Source of the DNA: Marisediminitalea aggregata
GTDB lineage: Bacteria; Pseudomonadota; Gammaproteobacteria; Enterobacterales; Alteromonadaceae
Assembly: GCF_900129565.1 (NCBI RefSeq)
Contig: NZ_FQWD01000001.1
Coordinates: 310,001 to 374,000, forward strand
DNA: 64,000 bases
Direction of reading: 5' to 3'
Position numbers and translations under genes: made by a program. Below the pieces are notes generated by a model, which worked only from the letters and a program-made list of their open reading frames with translations, made no database searches and was not told the origin of the DNA. Shown piece by piece: positions 34,556 to 42,277 of the stretch (the stretch's first letter is position 1; every line of letters begins with the position of its first letter).

Positions 34556-35191
34556 ATGGTCAGCACAGCAGCAATTGAAAATATGACCTCCGCCTCTTGC
34601 CAACAGGTGTTTTCAGAGCAGGCAGATGTATTTACCACGATTTATCAACCAACGGTGAATATGGCGGTATGGCAGCGACAGCTTTCTGAATCAGTTACCC
34701 GAGCAGTGAAAGAAGGCCTGACTCAAAACCTCCAACTTAACGTCACGCAAGAAGTACCGGTAGACGGTGTTCTGGACAACCTGAACAACAACTATGCATT
34801 GAGTCTCTGGCCAACCGCGCTTCGCGAGGATATCGCTCAAATAGTAGAGATGTTTGGGTGTTTGTTCGACATCGACATGGTGGGGCTGAGATTACGCACA
34901 TTAAATGCGGCAATGTGCCCAAAGTTTCATTACGACCGGGTGCCCTGTCGATTAGTCACAACATACTCGGGTACTGGCACTCAATGGCTGCCAAATGACG
35001 CTATCGAGCTCAATGAGTCGGGACGTTTGCAGGTGATTGATGATAACGACACACACACCCTCAGGGCTGGGGATGTGGCGTTACTGAAAGGTTCTGCCTG
35101 GCCCGGCAACGAAAGTACGCCATTGGTCCATCGCTCGCCATGTTTGACCGAGCTTCAGCCGCGCATCTTACTCACTCTGGATGCCATGTAA
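34556..35191 (+). CDS. DUF1826 protein, zinc-regulon associated
   Basis: The 211-residue protein has no signal peptide. CPKFHYDRVPCRLVTTYSGT and the later GDVALLKGSAWPG and LVHRSP blocks match DUF1826, a family often found next to COG0523 genes under Zur control. The conserved Cys/His positions (CPKFH, PCR, HRSPC) suggest a metal site, but no activity is known. It begins three bases after zigA and converges with the DUF3299 gene. Confidence 0.78.
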   Translation: MVSTAAIENMTSASCQQVFSEQADVFTTIYQPTVNMAVWQRQLSESVTRAVKEGLTQNLQLNVTQEVPVDGVLDNLNNNYALSLWPTALREDIAQIVEMFGCLFDIDMVGLRLRTLNAAMCPKFHYDRVPCRLVTTYSGTGTQWLPNDAIELNESGRLQVIDDNDTHTLRAGDVALLKGSAWPGNESTPLVHRSPCLTELQPRILLTLDAM

Positions 35192-35212
35192 CGAGGGCCG
35201 GTTAGCCCTCGT
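35191..35212. terminator. Hairpin between converging genes
   Basis: ACGAGGGC / GCCCTCGT (35191-35198 and 35205-35212) forms an 8-bp stem that includes both stop codons. No T-run follows, so termination is possible but not certain. Confidence 0.45.
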
Positions 35213-35882
35213 GCACTCTTACGTCATCCGGCTGACCGTAAAAAGTCTCTATACGTACCGCATCCATAACATAAGCGGCAGTGCCTGCCGGATCTTCATA
35301 CAAAGCGGTTTGTATAACCCCCGACACCGTGTAAGCGGCATTAATATTCGCCAGGGTAAAACCTTCCGGGCTTCTTACAAACACCATTTGGTTTGCCGGA
35401 GGCGGCGGAAAATGCAGACATGCGCCAAAGTACGGCACCAGAAAAAAGCCGGTGACCTGCCGTTCATCGTTCGCCTCCAGCGGCACTATAAACCCGTGAA
35501 GCTGTATTAGCTGATTGTGCAGTGAAGACACACCGACCGTGGATTGCAAAACAGATTTGTACTGCGTATCGAAGGAGGCCTCGATAGCGTTCAACAATTG
35601 GTCTTCCAACCTGGCGTCGGCGTTGAGCTGATACTGATTGAACTTCTGCTTGTCAGTGTCAGGCATCAAGTCAGCCCAACCGATTGTGCGAAGTGGCCCC
35701 TGATTCACGCGGGTAATCAATGCGCTATCCCGGGTCAGAAACAACACCTGAGCGTTGTCTGAAAACAAACGGTTAAACCAGTCAGGTCCGGTCTCAAATA
35801 CCCGCCAGCCGAGACCAACGCCGATAAGCGCCGCCCCAAGTATGACAACAACCGGCAGCAGACGCGATGCGTATCGCGTCAT
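35202..35882 (-). CDS. DUF3299 protein with N-terminal membrane anchor
   Basis: The 226-residue protein has one N-terminal hydrophobic segment (about 8-27) and is otherwise periplasmic. The C-terminal half holds HGFIVPLEANDERQVTGFFL and YFGACLHFPPPPANQMVFV, the core of DUF3299. The core has one Cys and one His (ACLH) that could bind metal. A related protein is encoded two genes upstream in the same operon. The start overlaps the previous gene by four bases (ATGA). DUF3299 genes accompany the Vibrio zrg zinc-uptake genes; function unknown. Confidence 0.78.
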   Translation of the reverse strand: MTRYASRLLPVVVILGAALIGVGLGWRVFETGPDWFNRLFSDNAQVLFLTRDSALITRVNQGPLRTIGWADLMPDTDKQKFNQYQLNADARLEDQLLNAIEASFDTQYKSVLQSTVGVSSLHNQLIQLHGFIVPLEANDERQVTGFFLVPYFGACLHFPPPPANQMVFVRSPEGFTLANINAAYTVSGVIQTALYEDPAGTAAYVMDAVRIETFYGQPDDVRVHEG

Positions 35883-36337
35883 CCAGCCTCAACAATCATG
35901 GTATGTTCGGTGGAAAAAGCAGAACCTTCATAGGTCGCATTCAGGTTTACCGTGATTTTATGCGTACCTGGCGAGAGTGTTGTGAAGACCAGGTCGTAGT
36001 CTTTAGACACTGCGCTTAATGAAAGGTCACTGCTCGACAACAACTCAATACCATCGCCGCCAGTCACCGACAAGGTTACATTGGTATAGCTCAGCGGCAC
36101 ATGAATTCGAACGCTTCGCGAATTTTCAGTACCCACCTTTACCGCAGTTCGCCGGGCAAGTGTGACACTTGGGTAGTTGTCGGCCATGGCGGCCAGGTCA
36201 CGCTCCATAATATTGCTATGGTAGGCAGCAAACGACCCAAAACCATTAGCATGTAATTGACAGGCTGACGCTGAAATTGCCCCCATACAAAGCAAAGCAG
36301 TCAGCGTTGAAACAACAAATCTGGTCTCCATAATCAT
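35879..36337 (-). CDS. Periplasmic protein of unknown function in the zinc operon
   Basis: The 152-residue protein has a signal peptide (to about ISASAC) followed by CQLHANGFGSFAAYHSN. The rest looks like an Ig-like beta domain, with regular alternation and the segment THKITVNLNATYEG. The Cys and His pair just after the signal could bind a metal or be lipidated. Its start codon shares one base with the stop of the DUF3299 gene before it (TAATG) and its stop overlaps the next DUF3299 gene, so all three are one operon from the Zur box at 36.96 kb. An ATG at 36331 is an alternative start. I do not recognise the family. Confidence 0.65.
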   Translation of the reverse strand: MIMETRFVVSTLTALLCMGAISASACQLHANGFGSFAAYHSNIMERDLAAMADNYPSVTLARRTAVKVGTENSRSVRIHVPLSYTNVTLSVTGGDGIELLSSSDLSLSAVSKDYDLVFTTLSPGTHKITVNLNATYEGSAFSTEHTMIVEAG

Positions 36338-36930
36338 TACTCATAAAGTCGATAATCGTCGATGTTTAACGTGTAAGCCGATGTACCTAATGCATTTTCG
36401 TTCAGGGCCACATTCAGTGTGCCCTCAAACCAAAACGGCTGCTGCAAGGCTTCCAGTGCAATGCCATCCTCGTATTGCACATACAAAATCTGATTTGGCG
36501 GTGGCGGCGGCATATGCAGGCAAGCGCCGAAGTACGGCACAATAAAGAACGCAGTGACTTCACGCTCGTCATTTTGCTCTAGCGGCACCATGTAACCGGG
36601 AATGCGAATTTGCTTCCCGTTAAATTCCTGCATGACCCGCGTTGAACTGAGGGCATCCCGGTACCGTTTTGTTTGTGCGTCAACCGACTCTTTTTGATTC
36701 AGTGCCGCAACGGAGTCCTGCTGTGAACCATCGGCAATGTCATTCAGGTATTCTGGCGGTGCCAGCAGTGCGTCCAGATCGTCTTTTGGCATCAAATCTG
36801 TCCACTCCACCTCGGTATACTCTACCGCGGCGCAGAGACTGGGGAACGCTACTATGAATATCAGCGACAGTACGCCTGCTATGTTTCGTAAAAACAAGGA
36901 AATACGGGCGTAAGCACAGTGTAAAGCCAT
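36337..36930 (-). CDS. DUF3299 protein, exported
   Basis: The 197-residue protein has an N-terminal signal segment (about 12-35, ending CAAVEY). The DUF3299 core is RIPGYMVPLEQNDEREVTAF and YFGACLHMPPPPPNQILYV, very like the second copy in this operon (35202-35882). The middle (about 60-100) is variable and charged. It is the first gene of a three-gene minus-strand operon; its ATG lies 32 bp from a Zur box, which also faces the divergent ABC genes. A periplasmic role in zinc uptake is inferred from context. Confidence 0.8.
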   Translation of the reverse strand: MALHCAYARISLFLRNIAGVLSLIFIVAFPSLCAAVEYTEVEWTDLMPKDDLDALLAPPEYLNDIADGSQQDSVAALNQKESVDAQTKRYRDALSSTRVMQEFNGKQIRIPGYMVPLEQNDEREVTAFFIVPYFGACLHMPPPPPNQILYVQYEDGIALEALQQPFWFEGTLNVALNENALGTSAYTLNIDDYRLYE

Positions 36931-36961
36931 AACAAATGCAATCCGATTGGCAGATAATTAT

Positions 36962-36976
36962 AGTTATGTTATAACA
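36962..36976. promoter_or_regulatory. Zur box in a divergent promoter
   Basis: AGTTATGTTATAACA keeps one full half-site (TATAACA) and 5 of 7 bases of the other (GTTAT), giving 13 of 15 against TGTTATANTATAACA. It lies between the DUF3299 operon (minus) and the ABC/FtsX operon (plus) and could control both. Confidence 0.72.
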
Positions 36977-37094
36977 TTTTACCAATAAGAAGAATAGTAT
37001 CGTCAACGCTTTGTATCAGCGAGCGTAAAGTTCTACACTGTGAGCAGCAACGATATGACTATACCCGTACTTTTAACCCACAGACTTATTTGTA

Positions 37095-37805
37095 GTGAAT
37101 ACTAAAACTCCCCATGAACATTCGGCTTCTACTGCAATACACATGCAGTCGGTGTCTTTTACATACCCCAACAGTAAAGTGCAGATCCAGGTCAACGACT
37201 GGCAGGTAAAACAAGGCGAGCGTATTTTTTTACACGGAAAGTCTGGCTCGGGCAAAACCACTCTGTTGAATCTGCTGTCGGGCATTCTCACCCCAGAACA
37301 GGGCAGTATTACGATTCTCGACGAGCCATTTTCCGCATTATCAGAGTCTAAACGCGATCGCTTTCGCGCCCGTCATATTGGTGTGGTGTTTCAGCAGTTC
37401 AATTTGGTATCGCATTTATCTGTTGCACAGAATATTCAGTTAGCTGCGCACTTTGCTGGTAATAAAAACCTCGACAATGCACGGTTAACGGCACTGCTTA
37501 TCGCTTTACAGCTCCCACTTGATGTGCTGAATAAAAAAGCCCGACAATTGAGTGTGGGTCAACAGCAGCGCGTTGCTATTGCACGCGCGTTGGTGAACGA
37601 ACCAGAAATCTTGCTGGTGGATGAACCTACCTCCGCCCTGGACGCCGATGCCAGAGACGCCTTCATGACCCTGCTTATTGAATTATGTGAAGTGCATAGC
37701 ACCACACTTATTTTTGTTAGCCATGATGCGGCGTTGAGTGATTACCTGACGACCCGTGTTTCCGTTGAAGACTTGTTCGCTTCCGTGGAGACCAGCTCAT
37801 GTTAA
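37095..37805 (+). CDS. ABC transporter ATPase (LolD/MacB type) of the zrg-like zinc system
   Basis: The 236-residue ATPase shows Walker A (GKSGSGKTT, about 48-56), the Q-loop (VFQQFNLV), the signature motif LSVGQQQRVAIARAL, Walker B (ILLVDEP) and the H-loop (VSHD). This is the LolD/MacB class that pairs with FtsX-like permeases. The first in-frame start is GTG 37095; the next is ATG 37143, which would remove a His-containing N-terminus, so the start is uncertain. It overlaps the permease gene by seven bases. The combination ABC, FtsX permease, DUF3299 and ZrgA matches the composition of the Vibrio cholerae zrgABCDE locus. Confidence 0.82.
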   Translation: MNTKTPHEHSASTAIHMQSVSFTYPNSKVQIQVNDWQVKQGERIFLHGKSGSGKTTLLNLLSGILTPEQGSITILDEPFSALSESKRDRFRARHIGVVFQQFNLVSHLSVAQNIQLAAHFAGNKNLDNARLTALLIALQLPLDVLNKKARQLSVGQQQRVAIARALVNEPEILLVDEPTSALDADARDAFMTLLIELCEVHSTTLIFVSHDAALSDYLTTRVSVEDLFASVETSSC

Positions 37806-39034
37806 TGTCATTCGCCATCAGCAGCTTGAAAAGCCGGGGCAAATCGCTAGCGTTGACGTTTTTGTCTCTGCTGATCAGCGTCAGTGTGTTACTCAGTGTA
37901 GAGCATGTTCGATTACAGGCCCAAGCCAGCTTCAACCGCACCGTGTCCGACGTCGACCTGATAGTGGGTGCACCCAGTGGCCAGCTCAATCTGTTGTTGT
38001 ACACCGTATTTCGAATGGGTTCGCCTACCAACAATATTGATTATGCAAGCTACACCATGCTGCAAAACCACCCGCAGGTGAGCTGGGCTATTCCAATTTC
38101 TCTGGGTGATTCCCACAAAGGCTACCGTGTACTAGGCACTACGCAAGCCTATTTCGAACACTATAAATATGGTAATAAACAACCGCTGACCTTCGCTGAA
38201 GGCAATACGTTTTCTGGCACTTTCGGAACCGTAATTGGGGCAGATGTTGCCAACACCCTCAACTACCAGGTCGGCGATAACATTGTTATCGCACATGGTA
38301 TGGGCGCGGTGAGCTTTCACAATCACGACGAATCCCCCTTTACCATTACCGGGATTCTGGCGCCAACCGGCACACCGGTAGACAAAACCGTACACGTTTC
38401 ACTGGCTGGTATTGAAGCCATGCACCTCCCACCAGCGCAATTACACGAGTTGTTGGAACACCCTGAAGAAGCAGACGCTCAGCTTCTGAAAGTAGACAGC
38501 GTGTCCGCCATCATGCTGGGGCTCACCAGCAAATTTGCGACGTTTACCTTACAGCGAGAGTTAAACAATTACCCGGACGACCGCCTCATGGCCATTCTGC
38601 CCGGCGTTGCACTGGCTGAAATGTGGCAGATGATGTCGAGCATTGAAAACCTGTTGCGGTTTATCAGCCTGTTGATCATGTTGTCTTCCCTGTTCGGGCT
38701 GTCCACCATGTTACTGGCCTCCATGCAGCAGCGGGAGAAGGAAATTGCGGTACTGCGCATTATTGGTGCCGGTGCAGGTACGATATTTCGACTCATATTA
38801 ACCGAAGCCTTGTTGCTGTCTGCAGCCGCCAGCGCGACGGCCTTATTACTGGTGTTCGCGTTATTCACCTTGACGGCAGACTGGTTAGCCAGCGAGTACG
38901 GTATGTTTATCTCGGCAAACGTGTTTAACCTGCACAACCTGCTCGTAATTGGGATCATTCTGGGCGCAACGCTTATTTGCAGTTTAGTCCCTGCTATCGA
39001 TGCCTATCGGGGAGCGATTAACCACAAGTTATAG
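37799..39034 (+). CDS. FtsX-like permease of the zrg-like zinc system
   Basis: The 411-residue protein has the MacB/FtsX layout: one N-terminal helix (about 17-35), a large periplasmic domain (about 36-275) and three C-terminal helices, with QQREKEIAVLRIIGAGAGTI as the coupling segment. The periplasmic domain contains HGMGAVSFHNHDES, a His-rich stretch that could touch zinc. Such permeases are mechanotransmitters rather than classic channels, so the system may extract or hand over zinc-binding partners. It overlaps the ATPase gene and is followed by a weak GCGGC / GCCGC hairpin (39034-39056). Confidence 0.82.
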   Translation: MLMSFAISSLKSRGKSLALTFLSLLISVSVLLSVEHVRLQAQASFNRTVSDVDLIVGAPSGQLNLLLYTVFRMGSPTNNIDYASYTMLQNHPQVSWAIPISLGDSHKGYRVLGTTQAYFEHYKYGNKQPLTFAEGNTFSGTFGTVIGADVANTLNYQVGDNIVIAHGMGAVSFHNHDESPFTITGILAPTGTPVDKTVHVSLAGIEAMHLPPAQLHELLEHPEEADAQLLKVDSVSAIMLGLTSKFATFTLQRELNNYPDDRLMAILPGVALAEMWQMMSSIENLLRFISLLIMLSSLFGLSTMLLASMQQREKEIAVLRIIGAGAGTIFRLILTEALLLSAAASATALLLVFALFTLTADWLASEYGMFISANVFNLHNLLVIGIILGATLICSLVPAIDAYRGAINHKL

Positions 39035-39587
39035 CGGCGATGATACCCATTGCCGCCTAACCTTTTCATCTTTGGTCTCACAATATGTAAAAAAAAGATT
39101 TCGAAAAAGTTAACAAAAAAGAGACCCTATATACTCTGAAAGGACTTTTATTTTCACAATAAAATTCAATACCTTACACATCCTCAGTTACTTCACTTGT
39201 CAATGAAGTGCTCGTAAAACCCTCATTTAATGCCTGATATTTCAGCAAATACGGAGAATATTTAGTTGTAATTTTAAATTACACACATAATATTGTAAGC
39301 GCTTTCAATTTGAAAAAACCGGCACAATATCAGAGAAATAGTCTGATCGGCCGTCGAGCAAGTCTAATAATAAAAAACGTAACGTTGGAACGTGGAAGTT
39401 CGGGACAATGCTGTCTCAATTACACACTTCAAAAGGTGCTTGCCATAACTCGTGGTTGGGATGTGCAAATACACCTATGAAGTGCTTCTTTCATCTCTCC
39501 GGCGAATTAGCTGCTACTTACCCATTGTTTTTGATGACTTGAAAGTCAACGAGCACGTTATACAAAAATAATCATGGAATACTGCTA
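39035..39587 (+). other. 553-bp intergenic region before the GH3 gene, with one operator
   Basis: The region is AT-rich around 39085-39300 and holds the LacI-type operator at 39294-39307. Downstream of it lies a roughly 280-bp leader. That leader has a 36-codon open frame from ATG 39461 (MCKYTYEVLLSSLRRISCYL) with only a GGTTGGG before it, which I do not count as a gene. No other clear structure was found. Confidence 0.5.
39294..39307. promoter_or_regulatory. LacI-type operator upstream of the GH3/halogenase operon
   Basis: TGTAAGCGCTTTCA is a 14-bp near-palindrome (one mismatch pair) with central GC-rich AGCGCT, a LacI-family pattern. The flanks extend it to ATTG...CAAT (39292-39309). An identical 14-mer lies upstream of the TonB receptor gene at 52755-52768. 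Confidence 0.65.
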
Positions 39588-42176
39588 ATGGAAATCAAAT
39601 CAATAGTAATAGCAAGCGTTACCACTTTATTGCTGGCTGGGTGCGCCAAAGATCAGGAACAGAGCAACACTGTCGACCCCACTACGCCCGGTGAAAGCAG
39701 CCAACCCGATAACAGTAATCAGACAGCAGATATCTGGCCCAAGCTGGATATCGTGGTAAAACAGGACCCTGCCATAGAAGCCAGAATCGCAGAACTGCTT
39801 GGGTCTATGACGCTGGAACAAAAAGTCGCCCAGATGATCCAGCCTGAAATACGCGACATCACTGTTGAAGACATGCGCAAATATGGATTTGGTTCATACC
39901 TTAACGGCGGCGGCGCCTTCCCCAACAATAATAAACACGCTACGCCAGCCGACTGGATTCAGTTAGCCGAAGACATGTACCAGGCATCAGTTGATGATTC
40001 GCTTGATGGTTCAAGCATCCCAACCATGTGGGGTACCGACGCAGTGCACGGCCATAACAATGTGATTGGCGCAACGCTATTTCCTCACAACATCGGCCTG
40101 GGCGCAGCAAACAATCCTGAATTAATTGAGAAAATCGCCAACGTTACTGCAACGGAAGTCATGGTAACCGGTATCGACTGGGTATTCGCACCTACCGTCG
40201 CAACGGTTCGGGATGACCGCTGGGGGCGTACCTATGAAGGTTACTCAGAAGATCCTGTTATTGTGGGTGAATACGCCAAGGCCATTATTAACGGCTTGCA
40301 GGGCCATGCAAATAAAGACTTTCTGAGTGACAACCGGGTAATCAGCACGGTTAAGCACTTCTTAGGCGATGGCGGCACGGAAGGCGGTGATGATCAGGGT
40401 AACAATGTTGCATCCGAACAAGAACTCTTCGATATTCATGCGCAAGGTTACGTGGAAGGCTTAACCGTTGGCGCGCAAACCGTTATGGCATCATTTAACA
40501 GCTGGCATGGCAGGAAAATACACGGTAGTAAGTACCTGCTTACAGATGTATTGAAAGACCGTATGGGCTTCGATGGGTTTGTGGTAGGTGACTGGAATGG
40601 CCATGGGCAGATTGCAGGCTGTACTAACGACAACTGCCCACAGGCAGTTAACGCAGGGCTGGATGTGTATATGGTGCCCACTCAAGCCTGGAAACCCTTG
40701 TACGAAAACACCATCGCTCAGGTTAAGGACGGCACGATTCCGCTATCACGTATTGATGATGCGGTAACGCGCATTCTGCGCGTAAAATTGCGTGCTGGGT
40801 TGTTTGACAAGCCCAGCCCGGCCAAGCGCAAGTTCTCGGGTAAGACGGAACTTATTGGTCAGGACGCCCACCGCGAAGTGGCTCGTCAGGCGGTACGCGA
40901 ATCATTGGTACTACTCAAAAATAAAGCAAACCTGTTGCCCCTCGATCCCACCCAAACGATTCTGGTAGCGGGTGACGGTGCCAATAACATTGGTAAGCAA
41001 TCTGGCGGCTGGACCATTACCTGGCAGGGAACCAATAACACCAATGCGGATTTCCCGGGCGGTTCGTCTATTTACGACGGCATCAAAGCACAGGTTGAAG
41101 CTGCAGGCGGTACAGTAACACTCAGCGAACAAGGTAACTTCTCGCAAAAGCCGGATGTTGCCATTGTGGTGTTTGGTGAAGAGCCTTATGCAGAAGGGCA
41201 CGGCGACCGTGAAAATCTTGAATACCAGCGCGGCAATAAAACGGATTTAGCATTACTGAAAAAGCTTAAGTCCCAGGGCATTCCTGTGGTCTCGGTGTTC
41301 ATCAGCGGACGCCCTATGTGGGTAAATGCCGAACTGAACAGTTCCGATGCGTTTGTGGCAGCCTGGTTACCTGGCTCTGAAGGGCTGGCCATTGCCGATG
41401 TGCTACTGGCAAACAAAGACGGATCATTGCAACACGACTTCAAAGGGAAATTGTCTTATTCCTGGCCGAAAAGCCCAACGCAGGCAGTGCTTAACCGCGG
41501 AGACGATGACTACGCACCGCTGCTGCCTTATGGCTTTGGTTTGACGTATGGCGACGAGAACGTACTGGCCGACAACCTGAACGAAAGCTTTGAACTCGAT
41601 ATGGATGACGTGCAGGTACGTAAAATGTTTGACGGTACCATGCACGCCCCTTGGGAAATGGCATTGCTCTCTGGCGGTCAGTACGTCAATGTCAGCGCTA
41701 GTGTGCATACGCTGGGCTCGTTAACCTTCCGTACCGTAGACAAAGTGGTGCAGGAAGATGCCGTTAAATTAACCGTAGACGGCACGCAACCAGCGGAACT
41801 GCGCATTGTCAGCAAGAGTCATTTCCGCGAGGACATGTTGTCTGATTTACAAGCCAATGCAGCGTTAAGCTTTGAAGTAAAAGCAGACGACATCGACAAC
41901 GCGAGTATTAAGCTGGGCATGAACTGCGAAGGCACCGCGGACCCTGAAGGATCTTGCAGAGCCTATCTGGATATCACCGAATACTTGCAGCAATTGCCTC
42001 AGGGCGAATGGGGTGAGATGTCCGTCGACTTAGCGTGTTTTACCGCACAAGGGATTCGCTTAGGCGACATCGTAGTGCCATTTGCCTTAAGCATGGAAGG
42101 TAATGTCGACCTGAGTGTCACCAACATTGCCAGCGTACCTGGTAAGGCTGATGCCGCAACGCTGAGTTGTCAGTAG
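39588..42176 (+). CDS. GH3 exo-beta-glucanase/beta-glucosidase, lipoprotein (ExoP-like)
   Basis: The 862-residue precursor has lipobox LLAGC (Cys about 19). The GH3 N-domain runs from about 65 to 400 (MTLEQKVAQMIQPEI, the WGTDAVHGHNN block, KHFLGDGGTEGG), with the nucleophile Asp in FVVGDWNGHG. The second GH3 domain (about 430-650) carries GEEPYAEGHGDRENL, and a C-terminal beta-sandwich (about 680-862) matches the ExoP extra domain. The order and size fit the exo-1,3/1,4-beta-glucanase ExoP of Pseudoalteromonas. It should release glucose from beta-glucan oligosaccharides in the periplasm. It is followed after 101 bp by four halogenase-like genes on the same strand. Confidence 0.87.
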   Translation: MEIKSIVIASVTTLLLAGCAKDQEQSNTVDPTTPGESSQPDNSNQTADIWPKLDIVVKQDPAIEARIAELLGSMTLEQKVAQMIQPEIRDITVEDMRKYGFGSYLNGGGAFPNNNKHATPADWIQLAEDMYQASVDDSLDGSSIPTMWGTDAVHGHNNVIGATLFPHNIGLGAANNPELIEKIANVTATEVMVTGIDWVFAPTVATVRDDRWGRTYEGYSEDPVIVGEYAKAIINGLQGHANKDFLSDNRVISTVKHFLGDGGTEGGDDQGNNVASEQELFDIHAQGYVEGLTVGAQTVMASFNSWHGRKIHGSKYLLTDVLKDRMGFDGFVVGDWNGHGQIAGCTNDNCPQAVNAGLDVYMVPTQAWKPLYENTIAQVKDGTIPLSRIDDAVTRILRVKLRAGLFDKPSPAKRKFSGKTELIGQDAHREVARQAVRESLVLLKNKANLLPLDPTQTILVAGDGANNIGKQSGGWTITWQGTNNTNADFPGGSSIYDGIKAQVEAAGGTVTLSEQGNFSQKPDVAIVVFGEEPYAEGHGDRENLEYQRGNKTDLALLKKLKSQGIPVVSVFISGRPMWVNAELNSSDAFVAAWLPGSEGLAIADVLLANKDGSLQHDFKGKLSYSWPKSPTQAVLNRGDDDYAPLLPYGFGLTYGDENVLADNLNESFELDMDDVQVRKMFDGTMHAPWEMALLSGGQYVNVSASVHTLGSLTFRTVDKVVQEDAVKLTVDGTQPAELRIVSKSHFREDMLSDLQANAALSFEVKADDIDNASIKLGMNCEGTADPEGSCRAYLDITEYLQQLPQGEWGEMSVDLACFTAQGIRLGDIVVPFALSMEGNVDLSVTNIASVPGKADAATLSCQ

Positions 42177-42222
42177 CCAACAATAAAAGTCGGCCCGAAT
42201 GACTTGTGAGGGCCTGCAACAT

Positions 42223-42256
42223 GCGCAATGATGGGAGCTTATTTGCATCATTGCGC
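42223..42256 (+). promoter_or_regulatory. Perfect 11-bp hairpin between the GH3 gene and the halogenase array
   Basis: GCGCAATGATG / CATCATTGCGC (42223-42233 and 42246-42256) form a perfect stem with a 12-base loop. It is followed by CAAAAGGAA rather than T residues, so it is more likely an mRNA-stabilising or processing hairpin, or an operator, than a terminator. Confidence 0.5.
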
Positions 42257-42277
42257 CAAAAGGAATGAATAAGCAAC

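Noticed and set aside
39461..39571. A 36-codon frame in the GH3 leader
   Set aside because: There is only a weak ribosome binding site and no recognisable sequence or structure; chance is the simplest explanation.
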